The position numbers were made by a program, and so were the translations under genes. 64,000 bases of DNA from NCBI GenBank assembly GCA_025024175.1, contig QCXZ01000041.1, forward strand, positions 36,761,786 to 36,825,785. Direction: 5' to 3'. Origin of the DNA: Rhyzopertha dominica (taxonomy: Eukaryota > Arthropoda > Insecta > Coleoptera > Bostrichidae). Shown here piece by piece: positions 1-11,794 of this stretch (positions are counted from its first letter, which is position 1; every line of letters starts with the position of its first letter). The notes under the pieces were generated by a model, which made no database searches, was not told where the DNA came from, and saw nothing but the letters and a program-made list of their open reading frames with translations.

Positions 1-2118
1 TTGGAAAATATTAGGCACCTGTACCCTATTACTATCGCTAATAGGCAATAGTTTGACTAAACGCCAATCTTCGGTTTTAATTCGAATCTAATTTCATGCC
101 TCACCCAATTTGAGTGTCAGAGATGAATTGTGATGATTTTTCTGTTGGCACAGGCTAGTTATATTGAATTATTTAGGCTTAAATTATGCATAAATCTGAA
201 TATTGAAAATATGCTGAATCCGTTTCCTTATTTTTTAGCGGGTCGATAAACAAGAACGCACACAAAACTTTACATCAGCAGAATACGAAGCACTGATTTG
301 AAAACCAGTATACCTCCTCCGTTAACTGAAGTAAGCGATTTATTTCCGCATTTTGCGCCCAGGTGATTCCGTCGTCGAACTCCAGTTTCCGATAGACGTA
401 GCCTTTGTTTTCCCAATCCGAATGAAACGACCCTTTCCATTCTACAAAAGTTTCCCACCGAGTTTTAAATTAATTAACATTCTTGTTGTTACATCTAACG
501 TAGTGGAACGAAAACTTGCACGGAGCATCCACCAGCAGTAGGTATGTACACTTTGCCGCTCGAACTTTATTCCGCTTATCAAAACAAGTGAAGTTATTCC
601 TAAAATAAAACTCACAAACCAAATTCCGTACGCTACATTTACCACAAAGAAATATTTAGCGAGCGCGACTTCTGCTCCTTTTGTAAATTAATGAAATTGC
701 TACTCGGCATAATGTAATTCGCTGGAAATACCTTCATTTGTGTAAGTTAAAGGAAATCAAAATGCTCCAGGAAGATGGCTTTGTATTTGTTCATTTCATG
801 GAGCGGGAGAGTAATGCTCGTTAAATAATATTGCATGCTTACATAAAGTGAATTTGAGACTTCCAAATAAGATTAAGGAACCCATTTATAGTCAATTTTC
901 TCATTTACTAGTTTAGTAAATTACTTTTACATAAATTTTAACTAAGCTCAGAAGCGTTGGCAGCTATTTCTGTTTCGATGAACTATTCCTGAGACGGAAA
1001 ATGGCAAGTCACTTATAACCAGAAGCTTAACTGAATCTTTTGATGAACACGGTTTTTTTTATCGAATATTAAAGTAAAGAAATCCCAACAAAAAACTGTT
1101 TTACAATCGACGATGCTTTTCGGGAGATACGCACCTGCAAAGTACTAATTAAGGGACTAACCTACAAACTGTACAATCTGCTTTAATTTGTCCATATTAA
1201 TGTGTACAATCTCCCTCCTCGGATATCACAACAAACTACAATTTCCAAGAGATTTTTTATATTACATTATTGTGTTGTCCACTATGCAATGAAGTGCTTT
1301 GGTGATTTGTTAATTCCTCAAGATAATAATGGAAATTTATTCCAGAATAAACAAGGTCTAGAGGAGTAGGCGAAATCTAGAAGGTTGAAAAAAATGACAC
1401 AAAGTGTGTTAAGGAATTAAGGTAAACTCTAAGGATGCCTTGTATACAGTGTGAGTATACGTCCCTTTTAAGTATAGTGCATATTGTGTACCTGTTTAAC
1501 CAACTTGTGGACATAAATTGTCTGTGATTCAGTGCACCTTTCTCACAGTGCTCGATGTATGTTATAAAGTCATAGGAAGAATATTTCAAGACTATAATCC
1601 TTTGAAGTATTGCAAAACTGACTTTTTACATCCCTGAGACGAGAATGGTAATTGAAAATGCTCCCGTGTAATATACACTGCTTGCTGAAAAGGCTTGAGC
1701 GTAATTTACACGTTTATTATTTATTTATTTATTTTAAAACGATTGTTGCATTACCAAAAGCGTTGGCGAATCATACTACGGGCTGAGAAAATCCAATAAT
1801 GTTTGTATAATGATTGTAAAACTTGTGGTCCAGCCTGGCAGTATTTCTTATGGCAATAATTAACAAGGAAGCTTACAAACGGCTCGGATTTAGGTAATAG
1901 GAATGCTTTTGATCGAACTGAATATTTGCATTTACTAGCCGACCACCTATTCTAATTATTTTATTGTGTATGAATGGATGTAATTTTCTCAATTAAGAAT
2001 TAGATATAATTGTTGATTTTTCCTACGAAAAGTAGAAATCTGAAAAATGTTTCTGCTGTACTGCTCGAATTAGATATGTTTCACCAACACATAAATCAAC
2101 ATTGCGTTTAGTTGCAGT
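1..2118. other. AT-rich non-coding stretch
   Basis: I see no gene here. All open frames are short and have no recognisable domain. A short ATTT-rich run lies near 1711-1735. Nothing else stands out on either strand. Confidence 0.5.
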
Positions 2119-2490
2119 ATAGATAAATAACCTGGATAACGTATACAAAAAAAAATCATTAAAATAGGTCCAGCCGTTTAGGAGGATATAGATAAATAAC
2201 CTAGATATCGAGTGCAGCGCCATCTGCCGGACCGATTTGTGAATAAAAACCATTCAGGGCGCCACCCAAACGCATAAAAAAAAAAACACTCAAATAGGTC
2301 NAGCCGTTTAGGAGGATATAGGTAAATAACCTAGATGCCAACTGCAGCGCCATCTGCCGGGCTGATTTGTGAATCTAAACCATACACGGCGCCACCCAAA
2401 CGTATACAAAAAAAATCATTCAAACCGGTCCAGCCGTTTAGGAGAAATTCAGTGACATACAAACGTACAGTAGAATTATATGTATATATA
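2119..2490 (+). repeat. 130-bp tandem repeat ending like a LINE/SINE 3' end
   Basis: The phrase CAGCCGTTTAGGAG recurs at 2171, 2301 and 2431, a 130-bp period. A partial unit starts near 2121. Each unit carries the shared words ATAAATAACCT and GCGCCATCTGCCGG. The last unit continues into a sequence of the type CAGCCGTTTAGGAGAAATTC, followed by an ATATGTATATATA microsatellite. That combination is typical of the 3' end of insect RTE/CR1-like LINEs and the SINEs that share their tails. I infer a 3' fragment with internally duplicated units. One ambiguous base lies at 2301. Confidence 0.65.
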
Positions 2491-4474
2491 AAGAAGATAT
2501 TAAATTATATTATTTTTCTAAACATATTTTAATACCACTATTTAAACTTTTCTTATATCTACAGTTCTTTAAATTGTTTACATTATTTAATTGTTTCTCC
2601 AAAATTTTAAATTTTCATCTTTTGTCATAAGTTGTTATTGTTTATCTGCGTGCAGCTCATAGAGTTAAGTGAAAGACCAATGCTGAACAAAATTAATTTG
2701 TGAACACTGAACTTCGCTATTGGCATGTTTTACTTGTTGTTATCTATTATACATTTATTATTTTTGTCATTAAAGACTATTATTATTATAATTTTACTCT
2801 TATTATTATTTATTATTACATATTATTATTATTATTATTATTATTAAAATCTAACTAGTGGTGCTTATAAGCCTCGAGACATTATACTGTCCGTGTATAT
2901 TGAATATGAATACTCGTATATGTGTATAGGTAAAAACAACAGTTCATAAATGTTCACAACTCGTGTTCGCATAACGAAGCTAAGCAATAAAATTACCCGT
3001 TTTTTTCTATGCCTTATGAAGCTATACCAAAATATAAGTGGTCTGCGGAACCTCATGCAAACCAGACGTCGCAAAACATGGAGTTGGAGACAAACAACAC
3101 GTAACAGAATAGGCAATTTCAGTCTGGCTTAGGCTTCCATATTTCGCACGTAACGTTGCACATTTATGAATTATGGTGGAGGTCGCCACGTCCCAACTAT
3201 ATTTTATTTGTTATCGGTTTCAAGTTCGTGACCGCTTTCCCAAATGTCCGTTTGCGGTTTTCATCGAATAACACATACTTTTCATATATTTAAATCCCCT
3301 GCGATGTCCGTAAATTGCCTTTGGAATTGCGGCTGACGAGAAACATCCCAAGACATTAAGTTTTTAATGGTTTCACGCGATTTTATCAAATACTACGTGA
3401 CGACTGAAATTATAGCACTGCCGTAGCAACACGAAATCGATCATCTAGTTAAGTAGGCACACATTAACGAACCGGTTTAAGGTTTTGCCCTATAAGTTAA
3501 AGGTATTTCGTCTAATTATAGTTATGCTAATTTTGTGGAAACGCTTATAATAAACAGATTGTTCATATCGAAAAATACGTAAGATAATGAGCAGAAGCAT
3601 TAAGTGTTGTACAGTCGTGTGGTTTTTTTTTTAAATGCTGTAGAGCAAAGTCATTATTGAAGTGTTTTGACATATACGAAGATGCTCTTAATAAACTGAG
3701 CACAAGACGAATTTAGGGATTTGTCCTAATAACAATAAAAGCTGGTATTCAGCAGAAGAAGAACTGGTCCCGCCAAACGTTAACCGTTATTTGTTAGAAT
3801 CAATCTTCAATTGTTAGTTAAAATGCAATAACGCAAACTTGCTGATAAGACATATTATAGTGTTTTTTAATAACCACCATGCCTACCATCACAATGAGAA
3901 GTTTCTCAAACCCGTCATCATTTAGCTGTACGCGGTATAAGGAAGCATTAATATTAACTTCAGAGTTACTTCTTATATCAAGAAATAACGTCAGTGGTAT
4001 GAGTCTGACTTGAGCAACACAAAACATTTGGTATACCCTGCATCCTCTGCAATCACCTTTATCAATGACCTGAAGTAATTTATAAGTTATGTAATCAAAG
4101 CAATAACAAATAGCTCCTACTACTACTACTACCCACGCCCAAACATTCGACCCAGGCGTTGAATACTTAGTCTCTACTATTTCCGATTTACTAAAGCCAC
4201 ATAAGCCTCTTTCCCGTAGTCAAAAGCCCATTTCAAAGCAGCATTTGATCCCACACTAGAAGCGTCTGTTTGCACTAGAAATTCTAGGAAATTACCTGGG
4301 TATGTAGGCATTGCAGCTGTTTTTAAACAATATCCCTCAAAGCTATACCATATTATTGAAACTAAAACGAGCGCTTATCTAAATAAAATGTCGCAAAGCT
4401 TTGAATAACCTACGATATTAAGACACAATGGCTATAAACCTTCTTACGTCCCAAACATTCATATAATATATGAT
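2476..4474. other. AT-rich non-coding stretch with ATT microsatellites
   Basis: Imperfect ATT/TTA microsatellites run through about 2757-2846. The rest has no supported gene. Short open frames near 2865-3130 and 3818-4027 look like chance. Confidence 0.5.
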
Positions 4475-4734
4475 TATAAGAACTTTGATTATCACCTGAA
4501 TAATGATTTACAGATAGGTTATCGGGATTGCAGGCATAGATTTGAATTAAAAAGTAACTCGCTGCGGTCGGGACTCGAACCCAAATCGCCTGAACGGGCC
4601 TCAGAAATGCTCACATTGCACCACCGCACCGGAGCATTTGAGTTCGAGCCCATACCCAGCGAGTATTATATGATTTAACAAAAACTCAATGTATGCCTGC
4701 AATCCCGATAATCTATCTTTAAATAATATATGAT
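4475..4734 (-). repeat. Inverted-repeat element around a tRNA-like core (family C)
   Basis: The ends are inverted: GATAGGTTATCGGGATTGCA (about 4513) is answered by its near complement around 4697-4720. Between them, on the minus strand at about 4563-4637, is a tRNA-like stretch with an exact B-box type sequence, GGGTTCGAGTCCC, and an A-box-like GCGGTGGTGCAATG. A 12-bp direct repeat, ATAATATATGAT, occurs at 4463-4474 and 4723-4734 and may be a target duplication, although it is AT-rich. The mix of terminal inverted repeats and a Pol III-like promoter is unusual for either a MITE or a SINE. The relation to the tRNA-Thr-like family further right is one of design, not clear homology. Confidence 0.6.
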
Positions 4735-5450
4735 CTTACCTGTTTCTTAGTTCAGCGCATTTTAATATACCACATTCCTAAGACCCTTTAATTATTAAGT
4801 TAGAACAAAGCCACATTTGTCGCTATTTACTGTAAACACTGCAACCGTAAGACTCTGTATGTTCTGGCAGCTCTGAAAGCTGTACCTAGTAACAGAAAAA
4901 CCATGATGGCTATAATTGTGGACCTAAATCGTGAACTATGGAACCTTGAAGTGCAGCCAGATTATTATGCATCTCAAAGGGCATAGTACAAAACTGAAGA
5001 AGACCCTGACCAGAACCAGCAAATGCATTTTTATTGCTTCCATCCTAGAGAAACTGTCAGTAAAAACTTGTAACTTCTAGGTAGGTAGCGTATAAGTTTC
5101 TAAAGTAATAACCGCATTGACCTTGTGTTCCAAGTATGCCGGTGAATGGGCTGTCTGATTTCAGTTTTTAAAGAAATTAATAAACTATCGATGTATTCCT
5201 GAGTGTAGTGGTATTGGAGCCTTGATAAAGAAGTAAACGACTTTGAAACGTTGGCAAGGATACATACATGTCATTTAACGTCCCCATCCCAATATTAACC
5301 TATATACTACATACAATTTAAAACTGGGACGAAAAACAGCATAACCAAAATTATATTACACGAGGGATTTTGTTCCCATAAACCTTCAAAAACAATACCC
5401 TCCTGAAGCTTGCTTGTACTCCGCTGTAATATTGTGCCATTTTACTAAAA
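4735..5450. other. Non-coding stretch upstream of the mariner copy
   Basis: I see no gene. The 5' terminal repeat of the following mariner copy should fall here, but I could not find a convincing match to a right end. Confidence 0.4.
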
Positions 5451-6517
5451 ATGGAGCAGTGGACAGTAGAACACCACATGCTTGCATACGACACGCATAT
5501 CCCAAATGGCAAATCAGTGATATCTACACAGCGGCTTTTCCGCACTCACTTTAATATTGGTCGATCGGGAGCTGTTCCGTCCCGTAACACCATCATAAGA
5601 TGGGTGAATAATTTGAGATCAACTGGCAGTATAATGGTCACATGGTCCAAATGTACCGTAAGAACCCCTGAAAACATAAAGCGAGTAAGAAATGCGCTAA
5701 TCAGAAGNCCATCGCNATACGCTCGAAGCATGCAATTGAGTTGAACATGAATCGGGAATCAGTTAGAACAATCTTGTATAAAGATTTAAAATTCCACCCC
5801 TACAAGTTACAGCTTGTTCAGCAATTATAGGAATAAGATTTCGANCTCGTGAAGATTTTGCTACGAGAATGCAAGTGATTCTGGAAGATAATTTAAGTAT
5901 GCACCTCCTAATGAGTGACGAAGCTAATTTTCATTTAGATGGAGCAGTCAACAAACAGAACTTCAGGTACTAGGCACCTCGAAATATCCATGAACGACCA
6001 CTTCATTCTGAAAAAGTCACTGTGTGGTGTGCCATTGGACTTACCTGCATTATTGGTCCCCACTTTTTTGAAGAGGCCGGGCGTACAGTCACCATCAATT
6101 CTAACCGCTACGTTCCCATGATCCAAAATTTTTTATGCCAGAACTACGATGAAAACGCATAAATCCAAGGAATGTGTGGTTTCAGCAAGATGGTGCCACG
6201 GCACATACTCCCAACGCATCAATGAATGTTGTACGCAACATGTTCCCAGAAAAACTCATTTCGCGTTTTAGGGATGTGCCCTGCCCCCAAGGTCTCCAGA
6301 CCTGTCAACATGTGATTTTTTTCTGTGGGGGTATTTAAAGAGCCGAGTGTATGTTCACAAGCCCCGTAGTTTGGCCGACTTGAAAAATGCCATTCGTCAG
6401 GAATTCTTAACCATTGGTCAGGTGTTATTGGAGCGTGTTATGGACGACTTCAAGGGGGGTCGAAAATTGCATCCGACGCGACGGACACATCTTGACGATA
6501 TTATCTCCCATACTTAA
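5451..6517 (+). pseudogene. Decayed mariner-type transposase with DUF4817-like HTH
   Basis: In life this enzyme would cut and paste its own element at TA sites. The N-terminal part (from the ATG at 5451) matches the helix-turn-helix domain found in insect mariner-like proteins: it opens MEQWTVEHHMLAY and carries NIGRSGAVPSRNTIIRWV. Frame changes follow near 5740 and 5828. The DDE/D core then reads in pieces: MSDEANFHLDG (5911), WFQQDGATAHT (about 6177) and SPDLSTCDFFLWG (about 6292). The latter two hold the second and third catalytic Asp in the mariner arrangement. The C-terminal end HLDDIISHT stops at 6515. At least three frame changes or stops and three ambiguous bases make it non-functional. 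The terminal repeats were not resolved. Confidence 0.85.
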
Positions 6518-6710
6518 TATTAATCGTAAATGGCTTTCTATAACTTCCATTTTTATTTTAATAAAATTGTATTATCTTGTAATTTTCTTGTGTAGCACTT
6601 ATTTTAAATTCGTTCGGTTCCCGATTGTCACCCTGCATAAGTTTGTCAAGACAATTAAATGCAAAGAAGCAACAGTTTTTAATTGGCTATTACTACCCTN
6701 CAATNCTTTT

Positions 6711-7668
6711 AAGTAAGNAATTAGGATGACAATGCCATCTGTCAGCATTACACTGACATGATGACAAAGCCACCTAGCTGCCTTAACGGTCACTACTTCC
6801 TAAAGGAAGTGATCTGTAGCCTGACAAATTGGCATGCAACTGCATACTTCAATTTGACAGCAGGTCCCCACGGCACTTTTTGCTAGCGGGCAAGAACCGA
6901 CATACATTAAAATGAATGTCTATGCTGTGCTGTCTACACCTCAACCAACTGCAGATAGATCTATTTCGCTTCCATTACAGCTCAGCAGTGCAGTTTAGGT
7001 CTAGTGTAGACAGCACGGCATAGAACTGGTTTTGCTTATATACCAAAGCAATGGTATGATGTAAGTAAGAAATTAGGATGGCAATGTCATCTGCCAGCAT
7101 TACACTGACATGGTGACAAAGCCACCTAGCTGCCTTAACGGGTACTACTTCCTAAAGGAAGTGACCTGTAGCCTGACAAATTGGCATGCAACTGCATACT
7201 TCAGTTTGATAGCAGGTCCCCACGGCACTTTTTGCTAGCGGACAAGAGCCGACATACATTAAAATTCATGTCTATGCTGTGCTGCCTACACCTCAACCAA
7301 CTGCAGATAGATCTATTTCGCTGTCATGTTGGTTCTTGCCCGCTAGCAAAAAGTGCCGTGGGGACCTGCTGTTAAATTGAAGTATGCAGTTGCATGCTAA
7401 TTTGTCAGGCAAGGTTCAGGTCACTTCCTTTAGGAAGTAGTACCCGTTAAGGCAGCTAGGAGGCTTTGTCATCATGTCAGTGTAATGCTGACAGGTGGCA
7501 TTGCCATCCTAGTTTCTTACTTACATCATACCATTGCTTTGGTATATAAGCAAAACCAGTTCTATGCCGTGCTGTCTACACTAGACCTAAACTGCACTGA
7601 TGAGCTGAAATGACAGCGAAATAGATCTATCTGCAGTTGGTTGAGGTGTAGACAGCACAGCATAGACA
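6711..7668. repeat. Tandem plus inverted foldback repeat
   Basis: A unit of about 352 bp starting AAGTAAGNAATTAGG (6711) is repeated directly from about 7063. From about 7326 it continues as an inverted copy ending near 7668. The direct copies carry TTTGCTAGCGG; the inverted one carries its complement. Each unit contains a smaller hairpin: TATGCTGTGCTGTCTACAC is answered by GTGTAGACAGCACGGCATA about 90 bp later. The inverted copy begins in mid-unit and runs across a unit boundary, so an array existed before the inversion. No protein is encoded. Reads across the arms are the open frames seen here. Confidence 0.8.
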
Positions 7669-9082
7669 TGTATTTAAATTATTTTGTTAATATTCGTATG
7701 TTTTAGACGGTAGACTAATAAACAGCGCCTCTTAGCAGCTAAAATGGTATCATTTTAAACCAAACTGATGACCGTTAATGTATTATTAGGCTTTATAGCC
7801 ATTTTCGTTTGGTAGCATTTTGTTTTATCATTAATTATTACAGATAGTGGAAAAACAGATTAAAATGAAGAGTTTTATTACGCATGAGTACTTTTATCAT
7901 GTTTTTTTCCTCTTATTATAGACTGTCCTCGATTAGCGAGCCCCCATGAGTGGGAGTGATCACAGCTATTTATAGCGACTTACTCAAAACGCTTTCAGAG
8001 CAAAACACTGTCACCTAATAAGCGTTTTGTGCTTGATTAGTACAGCAATTAACATGAACGCTTAATAACAGTCGCAGTGACACTACTAAGCGGCTTCCTT
8101 AGGCATTTCAGTAGCGACAACTGTTATCCAAAACACATTTCTAGCACCTCGTCCCAGCTTTGAGGTCGGCTTGCCTTTGTTGAACAATTGCGCATACAAA
8201 CCCACCAAGGAGTCGTATTAAGCGAGGCAATAAAATGAGCAAGAGCAAGCGGGATGTGTAAAAGAGGCAGACAACACAATAGGAGCGCAGTCATGTGTCA
8301 AAGTGGTGTTCAGAATGAATTATTATTCAAATCCTTGTGCAGACTAATTGCAGTAAACAAGAACGGGCAGCAAAGACCCGAGAAGCACCAGACAATGCTG
8401 AAAGTCTTGCAAGAATAAATTACATAGAAACTTGTACCAGTCTCTCCCCGAATACTAAATCTCGGTTTGTATAAACATATTACACACAATCAGATGCGGA
8501 TTTCGTTACATGCTACTGACTTTATAACGACGCGAGGCAAACAAAACGGAGATCCGTGCCATTAGCATTCAGGATTCCGGGCGAAGATCTGGATCTCCAA
8601 CTTTATTGAAACTAAAACAAAGCCCGTAGATTGCCAGTAATTAGGTTAAAGGTTATGTTTTAACCTCGACTGCTCCGAGATGTATTACGCCGGCAATAGA
8701 GCTTTCCTTATCGCGCCAATTATTTGCTACTGGCATTCTTACGCGTTCGAACTTGTGAGAAGGGCAAATTTAACCGTACTAAATGCTCCCCATTAAATCA
8801 GGCATAGTTGAGGTATACAAATAAATCAACGATATTTAGCACAAACAGCTGGTAAAGGCTTATGTAGAAAGAATAGGATTCATTTGATATGACCCAGATA
8901 AAAATTAATCTAATCGTTATTATAAGGTGCTGATCAAATTCCAATTTTTGGAGTGGGACCTTTCGTTAAAATTTAAGAATTTTAAATATACAGTAGGTAG
9001 CATTGCGTTGTTATTGTTAAATAAAATAACGTTAAATGGATTTTATAAAGAGCTTGCGTGCGACTTTTATGTACTACGTGAG
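7669..9082. other. Non-coding stretch
   Basis: No gene or recognised repeat. A moderately GC-richer part (about 8500-8780) has no coding character. Confidence 0.4.
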
Positions 9083-9517
9083 TAGGGTTGCCAGGTCTGC
9101 TATTTTCAATATGAGTCTCCTATATTTTTACACAATCTCATATTAAGCAGTTTAATATGAGACAATTCACATATATTTTGAAATTCAATTGTTTCTGTTT
9201 AAAATTTTGCGCCAGTACGATCCAGCGCGCTATGAATTGGCAGCGCTGTATTCAACGTGACAACGTGATATGTACAAGTATTGTACATTGCATAATATTA
9301 AAATTTGTAATTGACAGTTACTACCTATATGGTTTATGTTCTTTGTTGTTCTTCTTTGAATCTATTTGGTTGTTCCTATTTGTAATAAGAGTTTGTAAAT
9401 ATGTTGTTTAATAAATATATAACATACATATTAAACAATCACGTATATTTTTGCTGTGTCCTATATATTTTCAGCTGGGCTGTCCTATTTTACTGATAAA
9501 TTAACCTGGCGACACTA
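9083..9517. mobile_element. Short non-autonomous hAT-type element
   Basis: The left end TAGGGTTGCCAGGT (9083-9096) is matched by the complement of ACCTGGCGACACTA (9504-9517), 12 of 14 positions. The bases just outside are TACGTGAG on the left and TACGTGCG on the right, a 7-of-8 target duplication of the length hAT elements make. The 435-bp interior is AT-rich and encodes no transposase. An 84-codon open frame inside (9157-9411) resembles nothing I know. Confidence 0.65.
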
Positions 9518-10362
9518 TACGTGCGTATTGTACGTGAGCATGATAGGTACATGTCAAGTTAATACAGCTGAATGATAGAATGTGGACAGTGCAACTATCG
9601 TGGACAACGTTGCCATATATATTTTAATACATACTATAGATTCCCCAAACATCCCTCTCCTGTATTTTACAAAAGTGTGATTTCGATATCTAGGTTTTAT
9701 AAAACGTAAGTTAATATATATTCCACATTGCAACTAAGTAACATTATTGCAAACCATTTATAACCTAATTATAAATGTGATAGTATTGGCAACACTGTGG
9801 TAGCCTAGTGCTTCGGGTGCTCGCTCCTACGAACACTACTACTACTAGTAGTGCAAGGGTTACAGGTCTGTCGCTGAAACTTGTATTGTGACGTAGAAAA
9901 CGGTACTGGGGTACCTAAAAGAACAAAGAACAGCTTCATACATCTAAGGTCACTGAATCTTGATAGGTAGCGACAACGGTTGTATCGTATATCGTATATC
10001 GTTCTTATAATTTCTTCTTTGTTATTGTCAGATTTTACAGCTATGATATCAATGACTGTTAGGCGAAATTTAAATCCGGCAATACCCCATCTTTTGTTCG
10101 CACCATTGGGAAAAGTATCTTTTGTGTTGCCGGATCAGACCTCTGACAGTAATGTTCCTACATTTAAAGTACCGCAAAGTCCGCTATTTTCACTTCGATA
10201 AGGACGGACGTTTGTAATAATAAGACAACTTTAACTTTGAACTTTACGAGGAACATAAATCTGTTACAACCTACGTTCTACTTTCTCTAAGGAGTCTAAA
10301 ACTACCACTACACATTTTCGTCGCGATTTTTGCTGTTATTAGTTTAATTTGCTTGCTTTATT
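9518..10362. other. Non-coding stretch
   Basis: No gene seen. A short TATCGTA direct repeat lies near 9983-10003 and an ACTACTACTAGTAGTG palindrome near 9834-9852. Confidence 0.4.
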
Positions 10363-10724
10363 TGGGCGAACATTATTATTATTAGCTGTTGGGTTTTTGT
10401 GCGGTTTTGAATCACAGTTGTGTTAGCTTATAGTGACTTTGTCATCATTGCAGCATACCATCGTGAGCAATGGCGTATTGAAGGAGAACAAAAGGGTTCC
10501 TTTTATACCACAATGAAACACAAACTGTTTGGGTACTCCGCGAGAATTTTTCTCACCTGACGACGCAATTCTGGAAGAATTTCTTCCGACTAAGTTGACT
10601 TGTCAAGAAGGTTTTTATTTTTCAAAAATATGAAGTCATAAACAGGCATACACAAAAATTGTATATATTATAACGAATAAAAAGTTTACGTGCTATTATT
10701 TAAATAATATTCTTTAAAATTGCA
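10363..10724 (-). repeat. Dispersed repeat, copy 1
   Basis: This stretch is the reverse complement of 18810-19160, with diverged but clear alignment. One end (10691-10724) is identical over 34 bases, including the palindrome ATTATTTAAATAAT. The other end shares TGGGCGAACATT, and a run of the form CAAAACCGCACA sits a little inside. The family is unknown to me. No coding potential is shared between the copies. Confidence 0.75.
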
Positions 10725-11032
10725 TATATATGATTTATTAAAGTTGACTACAACGAATTTATATCGAAATCAGTTTTTGCAAAACTCTACATTACACGCT
10801 TTTCTTCTTTTAACTGCAAAAAAGCACTAGGAGGATTATTCCTTGATTTTTTGTTTTCAAAAGCAATTAGTTCATTGAACATGTATAGGCAGCGTCCTAC
10901 TCGTAGGTGTGTAAGAGTGCTATATGTGAATTGCTCCCCCTCAATCAACCTTGTACCTAGCTCATTTTTACTAAATAAACCATAAAACTATACCTAACAG
11001 TTTCTCTTGTTGAACAAATAATAAACACGAAT

Positions 11033-11345
11033 ATTATGAAAGATAATTATTGCCTGAATTCTTTCATAAATGAGTATACTTGATATTTTATTGGGTTTGC
11101 AGGCATATTATGTAATGAAAAAATATTTTCAGCCTTGACCGAGATTTGAACTCGGGACCTTTGGAACACTAGTCAAACGCTCTAAGCACTGAGCTATCAT
11201 GACCCTATTCATAGTCGAGGTCAAAGCGTAGTAACTTTGCATGTAGCCGCTTTGACCTCGATTATGAATAGGGCCCTGATAGCTCAGTGGTTCGAGCGTT
11301 TGACTAGTGTTCAAAAGGTCCCGAGTTCAAATCTCGGTCAAGGCT
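11033..11345. repeat. Head-to-head tRNA-Thr(AGT)-like palindrome (family A)
   Basis: Two 98-bp arms (11131-11228 and 11248-11345) are near-perfect inverted copies around a 19-bp loop. Each holds a tRNA-like sequence, pointing outwards from the loop. Left of the palindrome, 11033-11130 carries the family end AAAGATAATTATTGCCTGAA, also seen at 43283 and inverted at about 43855-43875. The matching right end is missing here. The tRNA body is best preserved in the right arm (see separate entry). Confidence 0.8.
11273..11345 (+). tRNA. tRNA-Thr(AGT)-like sequence, foldable cloverleaf, repeat-embedded
   Basis: This is a 73-base cloverleaf. The acceptor GCCCTGA pairs with TCAAGGC at 6 of 7 positions. 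The D stem is GCTC/GAGC. The anticodon stem TTTGA/TCAAA has the 7-base loop CTAGTGT, giving anticodon AGT (Thr). The T stem CCGAG/CTCGG has the loop TTCAAAT. A- and B-box signals are present. Because near-identical copies lie inverted next door and degenerate ones occur at 43.0-47.4 kb, I read it as a tRNA-derived repeat, not a housekeeping tRNA gene, although Pol III could still transcribe it. Confidence 0.55.
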
Positions 11346-11539
11346 AGTATTTTGAACAGTCAAACAAGTTATATAGCTTAAGTAATAATAACGTAGGTGC
11401 GTGAAACCGAATTTAGTTTATAATGTACAGGGCTTCTATAAATGATCCATGCAACGCGGGCTGCGTTAATTTCTTAACTATTTGTGCCGCCTTTTTGTAA
11501 TTGCTGCCAAGCTACAATATGCACGGCGATAGTACTGAA

Positions 11540-11700
11540 TGTTGTGTAATGACGTTTTGATTTGTACAAAAAAAAGTAGTAGTCCTTAGAAAAAGTTTTG
11601 AAAATGACAAGTGTCTAATTTATCTGCAATTTTGAATTTTTAATTGTATAAACCACCAAAAATATATTTTGAATTGAACGGGTAGTTTAATTACACGACA
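11540..11700 (+). repeat. 5' LTR of the BEL/Pao element
   Basis: It is 161 bp, beginning TGTTGTGTAATGACG and ending TTACACGACA. It is 98% identical to 17145-17304. It is short for the group, and I could not place a TATA box or poly(A) signal with confidence. Confidence 0.95.
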
Positions 11701-11705
11701 TTTTG

Positions 11706-11721
11706 TGGCGACCGTAACAGG
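11706..11721 (+). promoter_or_regulatory. Primer-binding site of the BEL/Pao element
   Basis: TGGCGACCGTAACAGG lies five bases after the 5' LTR. It begins TGG, the complement of a tRNA CCA end, and resembles the primer sites of other insect BEL/Pao elements. I did not identify which tRNA primes. Confidence 0.7.
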
Positions 11722-11794
11722 ACCTGGATTTTGGTGGTCTATATAAAAGTACGTATTGTTTCTGGAAGAGAGGTGTAGAGAAGGGCTCTAGCTC

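Noticed and set aside
7181..7375. 64-codon frame
   Set aside because: It lies across the arms of the foldback repeat and is not conserved between the copies.
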